A stretch of 64,000 nucleotides of DNA from Niveibacterium sp. 24ML (lineage in GTDB: Bacteria; Pseudomonadota; Gammaproteobacteria; Burkholderiales; Rhodocyclaceae). Positions within the stretch are counted from its first letter, which is position 1, and every line of letters starts with the position of its first letter. This document shows, one piece after another, positions 24,813-33,997 of this stretch. The stretch lies in NCBI RefSeq assembly GCF_026586805.1, contig NZ_JAPFHA010000010.1:62001-126000 (forward strand), read 5' to 3'. Under the pieces are notes generated by a model, which was not told the origin of the DNA, searched no databases, and worked only from the letters and a program-made list of their open reading frames with translations. A program made the position numbers and the translations under genes.

Positions 24813-25250
24813 ATGGAAATTGGCGAGGTCATGGAGTACCTCCCGCATCGTTACCCGTTTCTGCTGATTGATCGCGTGATTGCAATGGAGTCCGGTGTGT
24901 CGATCCGGGCTATCAAGAACGTGACCATCAACGAACCGTTCTTTACCGGGCACTTCCCTCACTATCCGGTAATGCCTGGCGTGCTTGTCATTGAGGCGAT
25001 GGCGCAGGCGGCCGCGGTCCTGTCCTACAAAACCCGCGACATGAAGCCGGATGCGAATACCGTTGCGTACTTCGCCGGCATTGACAATGTCCGCTTCAAG
25101 CGCCCGGTGGTGCCGGGTGATCAGCTTGTTTTTGACATCACGCTGGTGAAGAATAAGGGCGATCTCTGGAAGTACAGTGGCGTTGCAACGATTGATGGCC
25201 AAGTTGCCGCCGAAGCGGACCTGCTTTGCTTTTTCAAGAGGATTGCATGA
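24813..25250 (+). CDS. fabZ: 3-hydroxyacyl-ACP dehydratase FabZ
   Basis: FabZ dehydrates 3-hydroxyacyl-ACP in fatty acid elongation, competing with LpxA and LpxD for hydroxyacyl chains. The 145-residue hotdog-fold product has [14 protein letters not shown] and the active-site [20 protein letters not shown], with catalytic His 47 and Glu 61. I chose the ATG at 24813 because it gives the standard ten residues before LPHRYPF. A TTG at 24804 overlaps the lpxD stop and has GGAG at a better distance, so the true start may be three codons earlier. Its stop overlaps lpxA in ATGA. Confidence 0.95.
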   Translation: MEIGEVMEYLPHRYPFLLIDRVIAMESGVSIRAIKNVTINEPFFTGHFPHYPVMPGVLVIEAMAQAAAVLSYKTRDMKPDANTVAYFAGIDNVRFKRPVVPGDQLVFDITLVKNKGDLWKYSGVATIDGQVAAEADLLCFFKRIA

Positions 25251-26017
25251 TTCATCCAGCGGCGATCGTTCATCCGGGCGCGCGCATTGCAGAAGGGGTC
25301 GAGATCGGCCCCTTTTCTGTTATAGGCGAGCATGTCGAGATTGGAGCAGGCACGTCGATTGGCTCGCATGTGGTGATTACCGGCCACACGCGGATCGGGC
25401 GCGACAACCGGATCTTCCAGTTCTGTTCGCTTGGCGAAATGCCGCAGGACAAGAAGTACGCAGGCGAGCCCACGCGTCTGGAAATCGGTGACCGCAACAC
25501 CATCCGCGAGTATTGCAACTTCAATACCGGTACGGTGCAGGATGTCGGCGTAACGCGAATTGGCGACGACAACTGGATCATGGCATCGGTCCACATCGGG
25601 CATGATTGCCAGGTCGGCAACAAGACCATCATGGCCAATAACGTCACCCTGGCCGGTCATGTGTCGGTTGGCGATTGGGCCATTCTGGGCGGCATGACGG
25701 CGGTGCACCAGTTCGCCCGCATTGGTGCACACAGCATGTGTGGCGGCGGGACGATCCTTCTTCAGGATCTGCCCCCTTACGTGATGGTGTCAGGCAATCC
25801 GGCGGCCACGCATGGAACGAATAGCGAAGGCTTGAAGCGGCGCGGCTTTTCGTCGGAGTCGATCATGGCGATCAAGCGGGCGTACAAGACGATCTACCGG
25901 AGCGGACTGACGCTCGAAGAAGCGCGCCTGCAACTGGCCGAAGTAGCTGAAAGCGTTGCGGAAGTGCAGCCCTTGCTTGAATTCATCTCCATTGCCGGAC
26001 GCGGCATCGTTCGCTGA
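25247..26017 (+). CDS. lpxA: UDP-N-acetylglucosamine acyltransferase LpxA
   Basis: LpxA starts lipid A synthesis by moving a hydroxyacyl chain from ACP to the 3-hydroxyl of UDP-GlcNAc. The 256-residue product is a hexapeptide beta-helix with the start [20 protein letters not shown]. The active-site region is [20 protein letters not shown] with the catalytic His just after it ([10 protein letters not shown] and [12 protein letters not shown]). A helical C-terminal cap follows. The ATG overlaps the fabZ stop (ATGA), and the stop overlaps lpxB (TGATG). Confidence 0.97.
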   Translation: MIHPAAIVHPGARIAEGVEIGPFSVIGEHVEIGAGTSIGSHVVITGHTRIGRDNRIFQFCSLGEMPQDKKYAGEPTRLEIGDRNTIREYCNFNTGTVQDVGVTRIGDDNWIMASVHIGHDCQVGNKTIMANNVTLAGHVSVGDWAILGGMTAVHQFARIGAHSMCGGGTILLQDLPPYVMVSGNPAATHGTNSEGLKRRGFSSESIMAIKRAYKTIYRSGLTLEEARLQLAEVAESVAEVQPLLEFISIAGRGIVR

Positions 26018-27171
26018 TGAGCGCTTGTATTGCCATGGTGGCCGGCGAGGCGTCCGGCGACCTGCTGGGTAGCCGACTCATCCTTGCGCTGAAGCGCCAG
26101 CTTCCTGACGTGCGTTTTGTCGGCATCGGCGGCCCCGCGATGGAGCGGGAGGGGCTTGAGTCCTGGTTCCCTGCCGAGCGGCTCGCGGTTAATGGCATCG
26201 TCGATGCACTGGGCCGCGTACCCGAGTTGTTGGGGATTCGCCACGAGCTGATTGCGCGGATCAAGGCTGAGTCGCCGCTGATTTTCATCGGGATCGATGC
26301 GCCGGACTTCAATCTTGGCGTCGAGCGCAGGCTCAAGGCGAGCGGTATTCCCACGGTTCACTATGTCAGCCCTTCGGTCTGGATGTGGCGGGCAGGGCGA
26401 ATCAAGAAGATCCGGCGTTCGGCGGATCACATTCTGTGTCTGTTTCCGTTTGAGCCAGAGCTTTATCAGCGCGCGGGTGTCGCCGCGACCTACGTCGGGC
26501 ATCCGCTGGCCGATGAGTTTGAGCTTGAGCCGAATCGGATGGAAATGCGTGAGCGCCTGTGTTTGCCGCGGCACGCCGAGATCGTCGCGCTGCTACCTGG
26601 GAGTCGGAATGGCGAAGTGTCGCGGCTTGCGGCAGATTTCGTTGGGGCGGCGAAGCTGATTCACGAACAGCGCCCCGATACGCGCTTCCTCGCGCCTTTT
26701 GTCACCCGCGAGACACGCAGCTTCTTTGAGCAGGCCATGCATGAGGCGGGCTTGCCGAAGGACTTTCCGATCACGCTGATGTTCGGGCACAGCCACGATG
26801 CAATGATTGCTGCAGACGTCGTTCTGCTTGCCAGTGGCACGGCTACGCTGGAAGCCGCCTTGCTCAAGCGCCCGATGGTGATTGCGTACAAGATGCCCGC
26901 CTGGCAATTTGGCTTGGTGCGGCGATTGATGTATCTGCCCTACGTTGGCTTGCCGAACATCTTGTGCAAGGAGTTTGTGGTGCCAGAGCGTTTGCAGGAG
27001 CGTTGCGAACCGGTGGGGCTTGCGGAAGATGTGATTCGTTGGCTCGCCGATAAAGAGGCGACGGCGGCCTTGTCGCAGCGCTTCACCGATGTGCATCTGA
27101 GTCTGCGGCAAGACAATGCAAGCAAGGCGGCGGCGGCGATTTGCGGCATGCTTGGTGGGCGAGCGCGGTGA
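26017..27171 (+). CDS. lpxB: Lipid-A-disaccharide synthase LpxB
   Basis: LpxB joins UDP-diacylglucosamine and lipid X to form the lipid A disaccharide at the inner membrane. The 384-residue product is a GT19 GT-B fold enzyme. It has [17 protein letters not shown] at the start, [19 protein letters not shown], and [20 protein letters not shown]. The C-terminal half includes [13 protein letters not shown] and [20 protein letters not shown]. It starts on the last base of lpxA and its stop overlaps rnhB (GTGA). Confidence 0.97.
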   Translation: MSACIAMVAGEASGDLLGSRLILALKRQLPDVRFVGIGGPAMEREGLESWFPAERLAVNGIVDALGRVPELLGIRHELIARIKAESPLIFIGIDAPDFNLGVERRLKASGIPTVHYVSPSVWMWRAGRIKKIRRSADHILCLFPFEPELYQRAGVAATYVGHPLADEFELEPNRMEMRERLCLPRHAEIVALLPGSRNGEVSRLAADFVGAAKLIHEQRPDTRFLAPFVTRETRSFFEQAMHEAGLPKDFPITLMFGHSHDAMIAADVVLLASGTATLEAALLKRPMVIAYKMPAWQFGLVRRLMYLPYVGLPNILCKEFVVPERLQERCEPVGLAEDVIRWLADKEATAALSQRFTDVHLSLRQDNASKAAAAICGMLGGRAR

Positions 27172-27767
27172 CTTTGCCGGCGCGCCCGAGCGGGCTTGTT
27201 GCGGGGGTGGACGAAGCGGGGCGCGGGCCGCTGTGCGGCGCGGTGGTTGCGGCTGCGGTGATTCTTGATCCGGCAAGGCCGATTGCCGGCTTGAACGATT
27301 CTAAGAAGCTCACGGCGCGCAAGCGCGAAGCCTTGGCGGTGCAGATCCGCGAGCAGGCATTGGCATGGTGTGTGGCGGAAGCGAGCCCGGCCGAGATCGA
27401 TCGGCTGAATATCCTTGCCGCCAGCATGTTGGCGATGCAGCGCGCGGTGGCCGGCTTGTCGGTGACGCCGGACGAAGCCTGGATCGATGGCAATCGCTGC
27501 CCATCCTTGAGTTGTGCGACGCATGCGATTGTCGGTGGTGACGCACTGGTTGCGGAGATTTCGGCGGCTTCGATTCTGGCGAAAACCGTGCGTGATGCGC
27601 AGATGGAGGCGCTTGACGCGCGCTATCCGCTGCTCGGCCTGGCGAAGCACAAAGGCTATCCGACTGCGGCGCATCTGGCTGCGCTGCGCATCCACGGGGT
27701 GCCTGACTTCTATCGGCGCAGCTATGCGCCGGTAAGGGCCTTGCTGTCGCAAGCGACGCTCTTCTGA
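27168..27767 (+). CDS. rnhB: Ribonuclease HII
   Basis: RNase HII cuts RNA in RNA-DNA hybrids and removes single ribonucleotides from DNA. The 199-residue product has the first catalytic Asp-Glu in [19 protein letters not shown]. Further acidic ligands lie in [11 protein letters not shown] and [16 protein letters not shown] chose the GTG at 27168 (VTLPARPSG), which overlaps the lpxB stop as GTGA; the open frame before it lies inside lpxB. It is the last gene of the long superoperon. Confidence 0.95.
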   Translation: MTLPARPSGLVAGVDEAGRGPLCGAVVAAAVILDPARPIAGLNDSKKLTARKREALAVQIREQALAWCVAEASPAEIDRLNILAASMLAMQRAVAGLSVTPDEAWIDGNRCPSLSCATHAIVGGDALVAEISAASILAKTVRDAQMEALDARYPLLGLAKHKGYPTAAHLAALRIHGVPDFYRRSYAPVRALLSQATLF

Positions 27768-27814
27768 CCCACCCGATGCCGCGTGGGTGCCGGGCCATGA
27801 CAGCGGGCGCCCGG
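27767..27814 (+). other. Two stem-loops between rnhB and the RNA methyltransferase
   Basis: ACCCAC/GTGGGT (27767-27788) and CCGGGC/GCCCGG (27790-27814) form two 6-bp stems in the 65-bp gap after rnhB. No T run follows either. They could slow or partly end transcription of the superoperon, or mark an RNA-processing site. Confidence 0.3.
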
Positions 27815-27832
27815 TTACTGGAACAGACCTGA

Positions 27833-28621
27833 ATGCTCAAACCGATCACATCGCGTGACAACCCCTTGATCAAACGCTTGCGCAAGCTAGCGGAGTCCTC
27901 GCGCGCGCGGCGCAGCGAGGGCACGGCCTTGATCGAAGGCGTGCATCTTGTGACTGCGGCGCTCGATGCGGGCAGGCCGCTGGGCGAGTTGCTTGTGTCC
28001 GAGTCGGGCAGCAGGGCGCCTGAAGTACAAGGCCTGCTCGACCGCGCGCGTGACGTGTCGGCCTACCTTTTGCCCGATGCCTTGTTCGCATTGATCAGCG
28101 CTCACGAAACGCCAGTTGGGGTGCTGGCAACGATCGGCTGGGGTGTGGCGGTAGCGCCGCCGCCAGAGGACGCCGACTGGTTGGTGCTGGATGGCGTGCA
28201 GGACGCGGGCAACGTGGGCACCTTGATGCGCACGGCGGCCGCAGCTGGAGTGGCTTGCGTGCTGCTGGGGCCGGGATGCGCGCAGGCCTGGGGGCCGAAA
28301 GTGCTGAGGGCCGCGATGGGCGCGCACTTCGTGCTTGATCTGTACGAGGTCGATGATCTGCCAGGCCTGCTTTCGGGCTACGCCGGTCAGATCGCGGCTA
28401 CGCGACTCGATGCCGCGGTTTCCCTGTATGACTGTGAGCTTGTTGGTCCGACGGCTTGGCTATTCGGGGCCGAAGGGCAGGGCCTGTCGCCGATACTGGC
28501 GCAGATGGCGACCCGCGGCGTGGTGATTCCGATGGCGCCGGGGATCGAGTCCCTGAACGTCGCCGCGGCCGCGGCGATCTGCCTGTTCGAGCAGCGGCGA
28601 CAACGTCTGTGGGCCCGGTAG
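27833..28621 (+). CDS. TrmH/SpoU-family RNA 2'-O-methyltransferase
   Basis: A SPOUT-class enzyme that puts a methyl group from S-adenosylmethionine on a ribose 2'-OH of rRNA or tRNA. The 262-residue product has an N-terminal substrate-binding domain with SRDNPLIKRLRKLA and GTALIEGVHLV. The knotted catalytic domain carries motif 1 LDGVQDAGNVGTLMRTAAAA, motif 2 WLFGAEGQGLSP and motif 3 VIPMAPGIESLNVAAAAAI. The target nucleotide cannot be told from sequence. RlmB-like and TrmH-like relatives are all possible. Its stop directly abuts the ppsR stop on the other strand. Confidence 0.9.
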   Translation: MLKPITSRDNPLIKRLRKLAESSRARRSEGTALIEGVHLVTAALDAGRPLGELLVSESGSRAPEVQGLLDRARDVSAYLLPDALFALISAHETPVGVLATIGWGVAVAPPPEDADWLVLDGVQDAGNVGTLMRTAAAAGVACVLLGPGCAQAWGPKVLRAAMGAHFVLDLYEVDDLPGLLSGYAGQIAATRLDAAVSLYDCELVGPTAWLFGAEGQGLSPILAQMATRGVVIPMAPGIESLNVAAAAAICLFEQRRQRLWAR

Positions 28622-29458
28622 TCAGTAGCCGTTCTTGTCGATGCGGATGTCCTGGATGATCTTCGCCGAGATCTCCTCGATCGACCTTGCGGTCGAGTCG
28701 ATGAACGGAATCTGCTCGCGCCGCATCAGTTTCATGGCTGCATCAATCTCGAAACGACAGTTGTCGAGCGACGAGTAGGTACTGTTCGGACGTCGTTCCT
28801 GGCGAATCTGCGCAAGGCGCTCAGGCGTGATCGTCAGGCCGAAAAGTTTGTTCCGGTGTTTTGAAAGCTCAACCGGCAGCTTGTTGCGCTCAAAGTCTTC
28901 CGGAATCAGCGGGTAGTTCGCGGCCCGCACGCCGAATTGCATGGCCAGATAGAGGCTGGTCGGCGTTTTGCCGGAACGTGAGACCCCCACCAGAATCACG
29001 TCCGCGTCTTCCAGGTTTTCGTGCGATACCCCGTCGTCATGCGAGAGCGTGAAGTTGATTGCTTCGATCCGCTTGGTGTAGCTGCTCGAATCCGCGCCGC
29101 CATGGAAGCGGCCGATGGTGTGGGCAGATTTCATGCCCAGTTCCATTTCAAGCGGTTCGATGAAGGCGAGGAAGAGGTCCACGAAGTGCGCGTTGGCCTT
29201 GCGCAAGCCATCGGCGGTGACTTGATTGACCAGCGTTGAAAACACGATGGGCGCAACGCCGTCACGCCGTGCTGCATCGTTGATCCGGAATACCGCGTCT
29301 TTCGCTTTGTCGTCCGAGTCGATAAAGGGCATCCGAACATGCCGGAACCGGACCTCTGGAAACTGCGCCAACAGGCTGTGGCCGAGGGTTTCCGAGGTGA
29401 TGCCGGTGCCGTCGGAAACAAAAAACACGGTGCGCGTATTGCGGTGCGGATTGTTCAC
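28622..29458 (-). CDS. ppsR: PEP synthase regulatory protein (kinase / pyrophosphorylase)
   Basis: PpsR (DUF299/PSRP) controls PEP synthase by ADP-dependent phosphorylation of a threonine near its active-site His and by phosphate-dependent removal. The 278-residue product has [20 protein letters not shown] at the start, and the P-loop-like [38 protein letters not shown] lies toward the C-terminus. I chose the GTG at 29458 ([12 protein letters not shown]) with GGAGCA upstream; the longer open frame overlaps the ppsA promoter region. It is divergent from its target ppsA. Confidence 0.94.
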   Translation of the reverse strand: MNNPHRNTRTVFFVSDGTGITSETLGHSLLAQFPEVRFRHVRMPFIDSDDKAKDAVFRINDAARRDGVAPIVFSTLVNQVTADGLRKANAHFVDLFLAFIEPLEMELGMKSAHTIGRFHGGADSSSYTKRIEAINFTLSHDDGVSHENLEDADVILVGVSRSGKTPTSLYLAMQFGVRAANYPLIPEDFERNKLPVELSKHRNKLFGLTITPERLAQIRQERRPNSTYSSLDNCRFEIDAAMKLMRREQIPFIDSTARSIEEISAKIIQDIRIDKNGY

Positions 29459-29564
29459 GGCTTGCTCCGGGATCAGGGAAAACGTCGATGCGGTGCAGCA
29501 AGATAGCTGCCTAGAATGGGATTTTCTCCGCAACAACCGAAACTGACAATGAAAGGTCCACACA

Positions 29565-31934
29565 ATGGTCCGATACGTCATACCGTTTGAGTCGCTGCGC
29601 ATGACAGACGTCCACGAGGTCGGGGGCAAGAATGCCTCGCTGGGCGAAATGATCAGCCAGCTCGCTGCGTCCCATGTACGCGTGCCCGGTGGATTTGCCA
29701 CGACGGCCGATGCGTACCGGGAGTTCCTCGCACACGACGGGCTTGCCGCCCGGATTGCGGCGCTTCTGGAGCACCTGGACGTCGACGATGTGGATGCACT
29801 GGTTCGCGCGGGGGCGCAGATCCGGGGCTGGATCGTCGATACGCCGTTTCCGGCCGCACTGGAAGCCGAGATCAAGACGCACTACGAACGCCTCGAGAGC
29901 AATGGGGAGGGGTCGTTCGCAGTGCGCTCTTCAGCAACGGCCGAAGACCTGCCCGACGCATCCTTTGCGGGGCAGCAGGAGTCCTTCCTCAACGTGCATG
30001 GATACGAAAACATCCTGCATGCAATCAAGGAAGTGTTTGCTTCGCTCTACAACGACCGCGCCATTGCGTACCGGGTCCACAAGGGTTTTGTGCATGCAGA
30101 CGTCGCGCTGTCGGCGGGGGTGCAGCGCATGGTGCGTTCCGATCTTGGTGCGTCGGGGGTGATGTTTACGCTTGATACCGAATCCGGTTTCAAGGACGCG
30201 GTGTTCATCACCGCCGCCTACGGACTGGGCGAAACGGTGGTGCAGGGCGCCGTCAACCCGGACGAGTTCTATGTGCACAAACCGATGCTGGCGGCGGGAA
30301 AACCGGCCATCGTGCGGCGCAATCTGGGTTCGAAACTCATCAAGATGGTGTTCACCGAGTCGCGCGCAGCGGGGCGTTCAACCCGCACGGAGGACGTTTG
30401 CGACGCGGATCGAAACCGCTTTTCGATTTCCGATGAAGACGTTCTGGAACTGGCGCGCTACTCAAGCATCATCGAGAAGCACTACGACCGCCCGATGGAT
30501 ATCGAGTGGGGCAAGGACGGCATAGACGGCAAGCTCTACATCCTGCAGGCGCGGCCTGAAACGGTGAAATCGCAGAGCAGCGCGCATGTGATGGAGAAGT
30601 ACCGCATCAAGCAGCATGGCAAGGTGTTGTGCAGTGGCCGCGCGATTGGGCAGAAGATCGGCGTGGGCGTGGTGCGTATCGTCTCTGACGCCTCTCAGAT
30701 GAATCGTGTGCAGGCAGGCGACATACTGGTCACCGACATGACGGACCCGAACTGGGAACCGGTGATGAAGCGCGCGTCGGCCATCGTCACAAACCGCGGC
30801 GGGCGCACCTGCCATGCGGCGATCATCGCGCGCGAGTTGGGCATACCGGCGATCGTTGGCTGCGGCGATGCGACCGACATGCTCACCGAAGGCGAATCGG
30901 TCACGGTGTCGTGCGCTGAAGGCGACACCGGCTACGTCTACCGCGGGCGCCTGGAGTTCGAGGTTGTCACGCGCGACATGGGGCATCTGCCGGATATTCC
31001 GGTCAAGATCATGATGAACGTGGGCAATCCGGAGCTGGCCTTCGAATTTGCGCAGATTCCGAATGCGGGCGTGGGGCTTGCGCGGCTGGAGTTCGTCATC
31101 AACAACATGATCGGGATCCACCCGAAGGCAGTGCTCGACGTTGAGCATGTGCCCGCCGGCCTGCGCGACGAAATCTACCGCCGCGCCCGCGGTTACGCGA
31201 CGCCGCGTCAGTTCTTCATCGAAAAGCTGGTTGAGGGCGTGGCGACGATCGCTGCGGCGTTCTGGCCCAAGCCGGTCATCGTGCGCCTGTCGGACTTCAA
31301 GTCGAACGAGTACCGCAAATTGCTCGGCGGCGAAATCTATGAGCCCGAGGAAGAAAACCCGATGCTTGGCTTTCGCGGCGCATCGCGCTACATCGCCAAT
31401 TCGTATCGCGAGTGCTTTGAACTGGAGTGCATTGCGATGCGCCGGGTGCGAGACGAACTGGGGCTCACCAATGTGCAGTTGATGGTGCCCTTCGTGCGCA
31501 CCGTCGCGGAGGGCAAGGGGGTGGTCGACCTGTTGGCGGAAAACGGCCTGCGGCGGGGCGAGAACGGGCTCAAGCTGGTGATGATGTGCGAGATCCCGTC
31601 CAATGCGTTGCTGGCCGAGCAGTTTCTTGCGCACTTCGACGGCTTTTCGATTGGCTCGAACGATCTGACGCAGCTCACGCTGGGCCTTGATCGCGATTCA
31701 GGCTTGGTCGCGCATGCGTTCGACGAACGCGATGACGCAGTCAAGGCCCTGCTGAAGATGGCTATCAACACCGCCAACCGCTTGGGCAAGTATGTCGGCA
31801 TCTGTGGTCAGGGGCCGTCAGATCATGCCGATTTTGCCGAATGGTTGATGGATGAGGGCATCCAGTCGATTTCGCTCAACCCAGACACCGTACTCGATAC
31901 CTGGATGCAGTTGGCGGAACACCGGCGGCATTGA
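29565..31934 (+). CDS. ppsA: Phosphoenolpyruvate synthase
   Basis: PpsA makes PEP from pyruvate and ATP (to AMP and phosphate), the entry to gluconeogenesis from C3 acids. The 789-residue product has an N-terminal ATP-grasp domain ([33 protein letters not shown]). A swivelling domain carries the phospho-His in [18 protein letters not shown] (His 417). The C-terminal TIM barrel has [17 protein letters not shown], the [19 protein letters not shown] metal and substrate site, and the acid/base Cys 747 in [10 protein letters not shown]. It is divergent from ppsR and ends at a clear terminator. Confidence 0.98.
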   Translation: MVRYVIPFESLRMTDVHEVGGKNASLGEMISQLAASHVRVPGGFATTADAYREFLAHDGLAARIAALLEHLDVDDVDALVRAGAQIRGWIVDTPFPAALEAEIKTHYERLESNGEGSFAVRSSATAEDLPDASFAGQQESFLNVHGYENILHAIKEVFASLYNDRAIAYRVHKGFVHADVALSAGVQRMVRSDLGASGVMFTLDTESGFKDAVFITAAYGLGETVVQGAVNPDEFYVHKPMLAAGKPAIVRRNLGSKLIKMVFTESRAAGRSTRTEDVCDADRNRFSISDEDVLELARYSSIIEKHYDRPMDIEWGKDGIDGKLYILQARPETVKSQSSAHVMEKYRIKQHGKVLCSGRAIGQKIGVGVVRIVSDASQMNRVQAGDILVTDMTDPNWEPVMKRASAIVTNRGGRTCHAAIIARELGIPAIVGCGDATDMLTEGESVTVSCAEGDTGYVYRGRLEFEVVTRDMGHLPDIPVKIMMNVGNPELAFEFAQIPNAGVGLARLEFVINNMIGIHPKAVLDVEHVPAGLRDEIYRRARGYATPRQFFIEKLVEGVATIAAAFWPKPVIVRLSDFKSNEYRKLLGGEIYEPEEENPMLGFRGASRYIANSYRECFELECIAMRRVRDELGLTNVQLMVPFVRTVAEGKGVVDLLAENGLRRGENGLKLVMMCEIPSNALLAEQFLAHFDGFSIGSNDLTQLTLGLDRDSGLVAHAFDERDDAVKALLKMAINTANRLGKYVGICGQGPSDHADFAEWLMDEGIQSISLNPDTVLDTWMQLAEHRRH

Positions 31935-31954
31935 TCAACGCCTGGCTCAAACGA

Positions 31955-31980
31955 AAAACGGCGGGGTTCCCCGCCGTTTT
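31955..31980. terminator. Bidirectional terminator between ppsA and smpB
   Basis: A perfect 12-bp inverted repeat, AAAACGGCGGGG / CCCCGCCGTTTT, with a TT loop. The A and T ends give a T run in both directions. It lies 20 bases after the ppsA stop and touches the last base of the convergent smpB, so it can end both. Confidence 0.9.
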
Positions 31981-32429
31981 CAGTTGCGCTTGTCGCGCAC
32001 CAGTCTTTGTTTTTCGCGTTCCCAGTCGCGTTCCTTCTCGGACTCGCGCTTGTCGAAGAGTTTCTTGCCTTTGCCTAGCCCAAGCTCCAGCTTGATCCGC
32101 CCTTTGGTGTAGTGCAGGTTGAGCGGGATCAGCGCGTAGCCGGCACGTTCCGCCTTGCCGATCAGCCGGTTGATCTCGGTGGCATGCAGCAGTAGCTTGC
32201 GGGTGCGTACCGGGTCGGGCGTGACATGCTTTGACGCCGTCGGTAGCGGGCTCACATGCATGCCGATCACGAACAGTTCGGCATTGCGGATGATCACGTA
32301 CGCTTCCTTGATCTGCACCCGGCCTTCGCGGATCGCCTTCACTTCCCACCCTTCGAGCGCCATGCCGGCTTCGAAGCGCTCTTCGATGAAGTAATCGTGA
32401 GTGGCCTTGCGGTTATCGATGATGCTCAT
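31980..32429 (-). CDS. smpB: SsrA-binding protein SmpB
   Basis: SmpB binds tmRNA and brings it to stalled ribosomes for trans-translation. The 149-residue product has the OB-fold core with [20 protein letters not shown], then [39 protein letters not shown] and the [16 protein letters not shown] stretch follow. The basic C-terminal tail, which stands in for the anticodon arm, is present and ends in LVRDKRN. The tmRNA gene is not in the window. Its divergence from ratA is a conserved layout. Confidence 0.97.
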   Translation of the reverse strand: MSIIDNRKATHDYFIEERFEAGMALEGWEVKAIREGRVQIKEAYVIIRNAELFVIGMHVSPLPTASKHVTPDPVRTRKLLLHATEINRLIGKAERAGYALIPLNLHYTKGRIKLELGLGKGKKLFDKRESEKERDWEREKQRLVRDKRN

Positions 32430-32508
32430 GTGCGTCCGTGGTGCCCGTAGCGGGTTGACCCGCTAAAATGCACGATTCTACCAACTCGGCACACGCGTCG
32501 TATTCGTC

Positions 32509-32946
32509 ATGGCGGAAGTCCGCAAAATTGTTCTGCTCGAGTTCACGCCGACGCAGATGTTCACGCTGGTCGACGGGGTCGAGGACTATCCGGCCTTTCT
32601 GCCCTGGTGCGCGGGCGGGGAAGTGCTTTCGCGCGACGACGCGGTTACCCACGCGCGCTTGCACATCAATTACCACGGCATCAAGTCGCATTTTTCGACC
32701 GAGAACCGCAAGGAATTCCCGCGGCGGATGGACATTCGCCTGGTCGAAGGGCCGTTTCATATGCTCGAAGGCGACTGGGTCTTCACCGCCCTGGGTGAGG
32801 CGGCCTGCAAGGTCGAGTTCCGGCTGGTGTATGAGTTCTCGAACAAGCTGATCGAGAAGGCGGTGGGGCCGGTTTTTCACCACATTGCAAATACGTTTGT
32901 CGACGCCTTCGTCAAGCGTGCAGAGCAAGTCCTTCCAAGAGGTTGA
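32509..32946 (+). CDS. ratA: RatA/Coq10-like START-domain protein
   Basis: A small helix-grip protein of the COQ10/START family. Relatives are described as a ribosome association toxin (RatA) in Escherichia coli and as ubiquinone-binding or lipid-binding proteins elsewhere; the role here is not settled by sequence. The 145-residue product has the family start EFTPTQMFTLVDGVEDYPAF, LPWCAGGEVL, and the C-terminal FVDAFVKRAEQVLP. It is divergent from smpB and followed after one base by rnfH. Confidence 0.88.
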   Translation: MAEVRKIVLLEFTPTQMFTLVDGVEDYPAFLPWCAGGEVLSRDDAVTHARLHINYHGIKSHFSTENRKEFPRRMDIRLVEGPFHMLEGDWVFTALGEAACKVEFRLVYEFSNKLIEKAVGPVFHHIANTFVDAFVKRAEQVLPRG

Positions 32947-32947
32947 G

Positions 32948-33259
32948 ATGTCGGATTCGATTCAGGTAGAGGTTCTCTACGCCCACCCGCACAAGGCGGA
33001 TCTGGTGAAGCTACGCTTGCCGGCTGGCAGCACTTTGCAGCAAGCGATCGAAGCCTCCGGGCTTTTGCAGAAACGGCCCGAAATCGATCTGGCGATCAAC
33101 AAGCTGGGGGTGTTCGGCAAACTGTGCAAGGCCGATACGGTGCTGCGCGAGCGTGACCGGGTCGAGATCTACCGCCCCTTGATCGCAGATCCGAAGGAAG
33201 TGCGGCGCAAGCGCGCCGAAGACGGCAAGGTGATGAAGAAAGGTGGCGGCGACGCCTGA
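32948..33259 (+). CDS. rnfH: RnfH/RatB-like ubiquitin-fold protein
   Basis: A 103-residue protein of the RnfH (UPF0125, RatB) family with a beta-grasp fold; its biochemical role is not known. Visible motifs are IQVEVLYAHP, AIEASGLLQKRPEIDLAINK and LGVFGKLCKADTVLRERDRV. The ending EIYRPLIADPKEVRRKRA is the most conserved part. I chose the ATG at 32948, one base past the ratA stop, with GAGGTTGAG just upstream. It is paired with ratA as in many proteobacteria. No rnf electron-transport genes lie nearby. Confidence 0.88.
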   Translation: MSDSIQVEVLYAHPHKADLVKLRLPAGSTLQQAIEASGLLQKRPEIDLAINKLGVFGKLCKADTVLRERDRVEIYRPLIADPKEVRRKRAEDGKVMKKGGGDA

Positions 33260-33295
33260 TCGGCCGACTGCGTTTGTCCTGGCGCCGCTCGTGAT

Positions 33296-33997
33296 CTAGC
33301 GGATCGCAGCCGGCAACTGGTCGCCGGTGGGGAGCACACCAAAGCGCGAGAGAAGCACTTCCGCCAGCCAGCAGCCCATCCACACTGCGTAAAAGGCAAA
33401 GATCACGTCGCTCGTGAAGTGACCGCCTTGGACAACGCGGACCAAGCCCACGACTGCGCCTGCGCCGGCAGCGCTGAGCATCCACAGGCGTCGCTTCCGG
33501 GGCGAGCCAAGCCAGCCGAAAGCCATCAGCGCAAACGCGCCGGTGGCGTGGCCGCTGACAAAAGAGCAATTGCGCGCGCATTGATCGGCCGGCTGCAAGG
33601 CGGGCGTGAAGTGCTTGTTGCCGCCAAACGCCTCAACCTGGTGGGGGCGCGCACGACCCCAGTTGTTTTTCAGGCCCGCATCGGTGATCAGCCCTGGCCC
33701 GAGGGCAAAGGCGAGGGCAAGGAAGCCGAACCAGCGCCGGCGCGATGCCAGCCAGCCGCCACGAATCGCGAAACTCGCCAGCCACAAGAGCAGAACGGTC
33801 GCGACGGCAAGACGCGAGCCGCCCCAAACGCCCCAGTAGATCGCTTTCACGGCTATCAGGCGGTCGAGCCAGAAGCCCTCGTTGCCATCGTAGAAAAGGG
33901 CGGTGATAGCCAGGTCCAGCTGCGGCCACAGGCTGAAGATCAGGGCAGTGATCAGGAGCACCGCCAGCAGCAAGGCGCCTTCACGCTTGTCCGGCAT
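33296..33997 (-). CDS. PAP2-family membrane phosphatase, last gene of the lipid/glycan operon
   Basis: A 233-residue inner-membrane phosphatase with about six membrane helices and periplasm-facing catalytic loops. The three PAP2 motifs are present: KNNWGRARP (Lys 110, Arg 117, Pro 118), FVSGH (His 150) and R-x5-H-x3-D (Arg 187, His 193, Asp 197). Val replaces the usual Pro of PSGH, and Val precedes Arg 187 in place of Ser. It overlaps the preceding GT39 gene by one base (TGATG). LpxE/LpxF lipid A phosphatases and undecaprenyl pyrophosphatases share this fold, so the substrate is open. The context favours a lipid A or polyprenyl-linked phosphate. Confidence 0.85.
   Translation of the reverse strand: MPDKREGALLLAVLLITALIFSLWPQLDLAITALFYDGNEGFWLDRLIAVKAIYWGVWGGSRLAVATVLLLWLASFAIRGGWLASRRRWFGFLALAFALGPGLITDAGLKNNWGRARPHQVEAFGGNKHFTPALQPADQCARNCSFVSGHATGAFALMAFGWLGSPRKRRLWMLSAAGAGAVVGLVRVVQGGHFTSDVIFAFYAVWMGCWLAEVLLSRFGVLPTGDQLPAAIR

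Noticed and set aside
29512-29517. TAGAAT as the ppsA -10
   Set aside because: No -35 at the right distance, and the upstream TG is one base off for an extended -10.
32449-32464. AGCGGG/CCCGCT hairpin between smpB and ratA
   Set aside because: Only a 6-bp stem with no other support as a regulator or terminator, in a divergent gap where a terminator is not expected.
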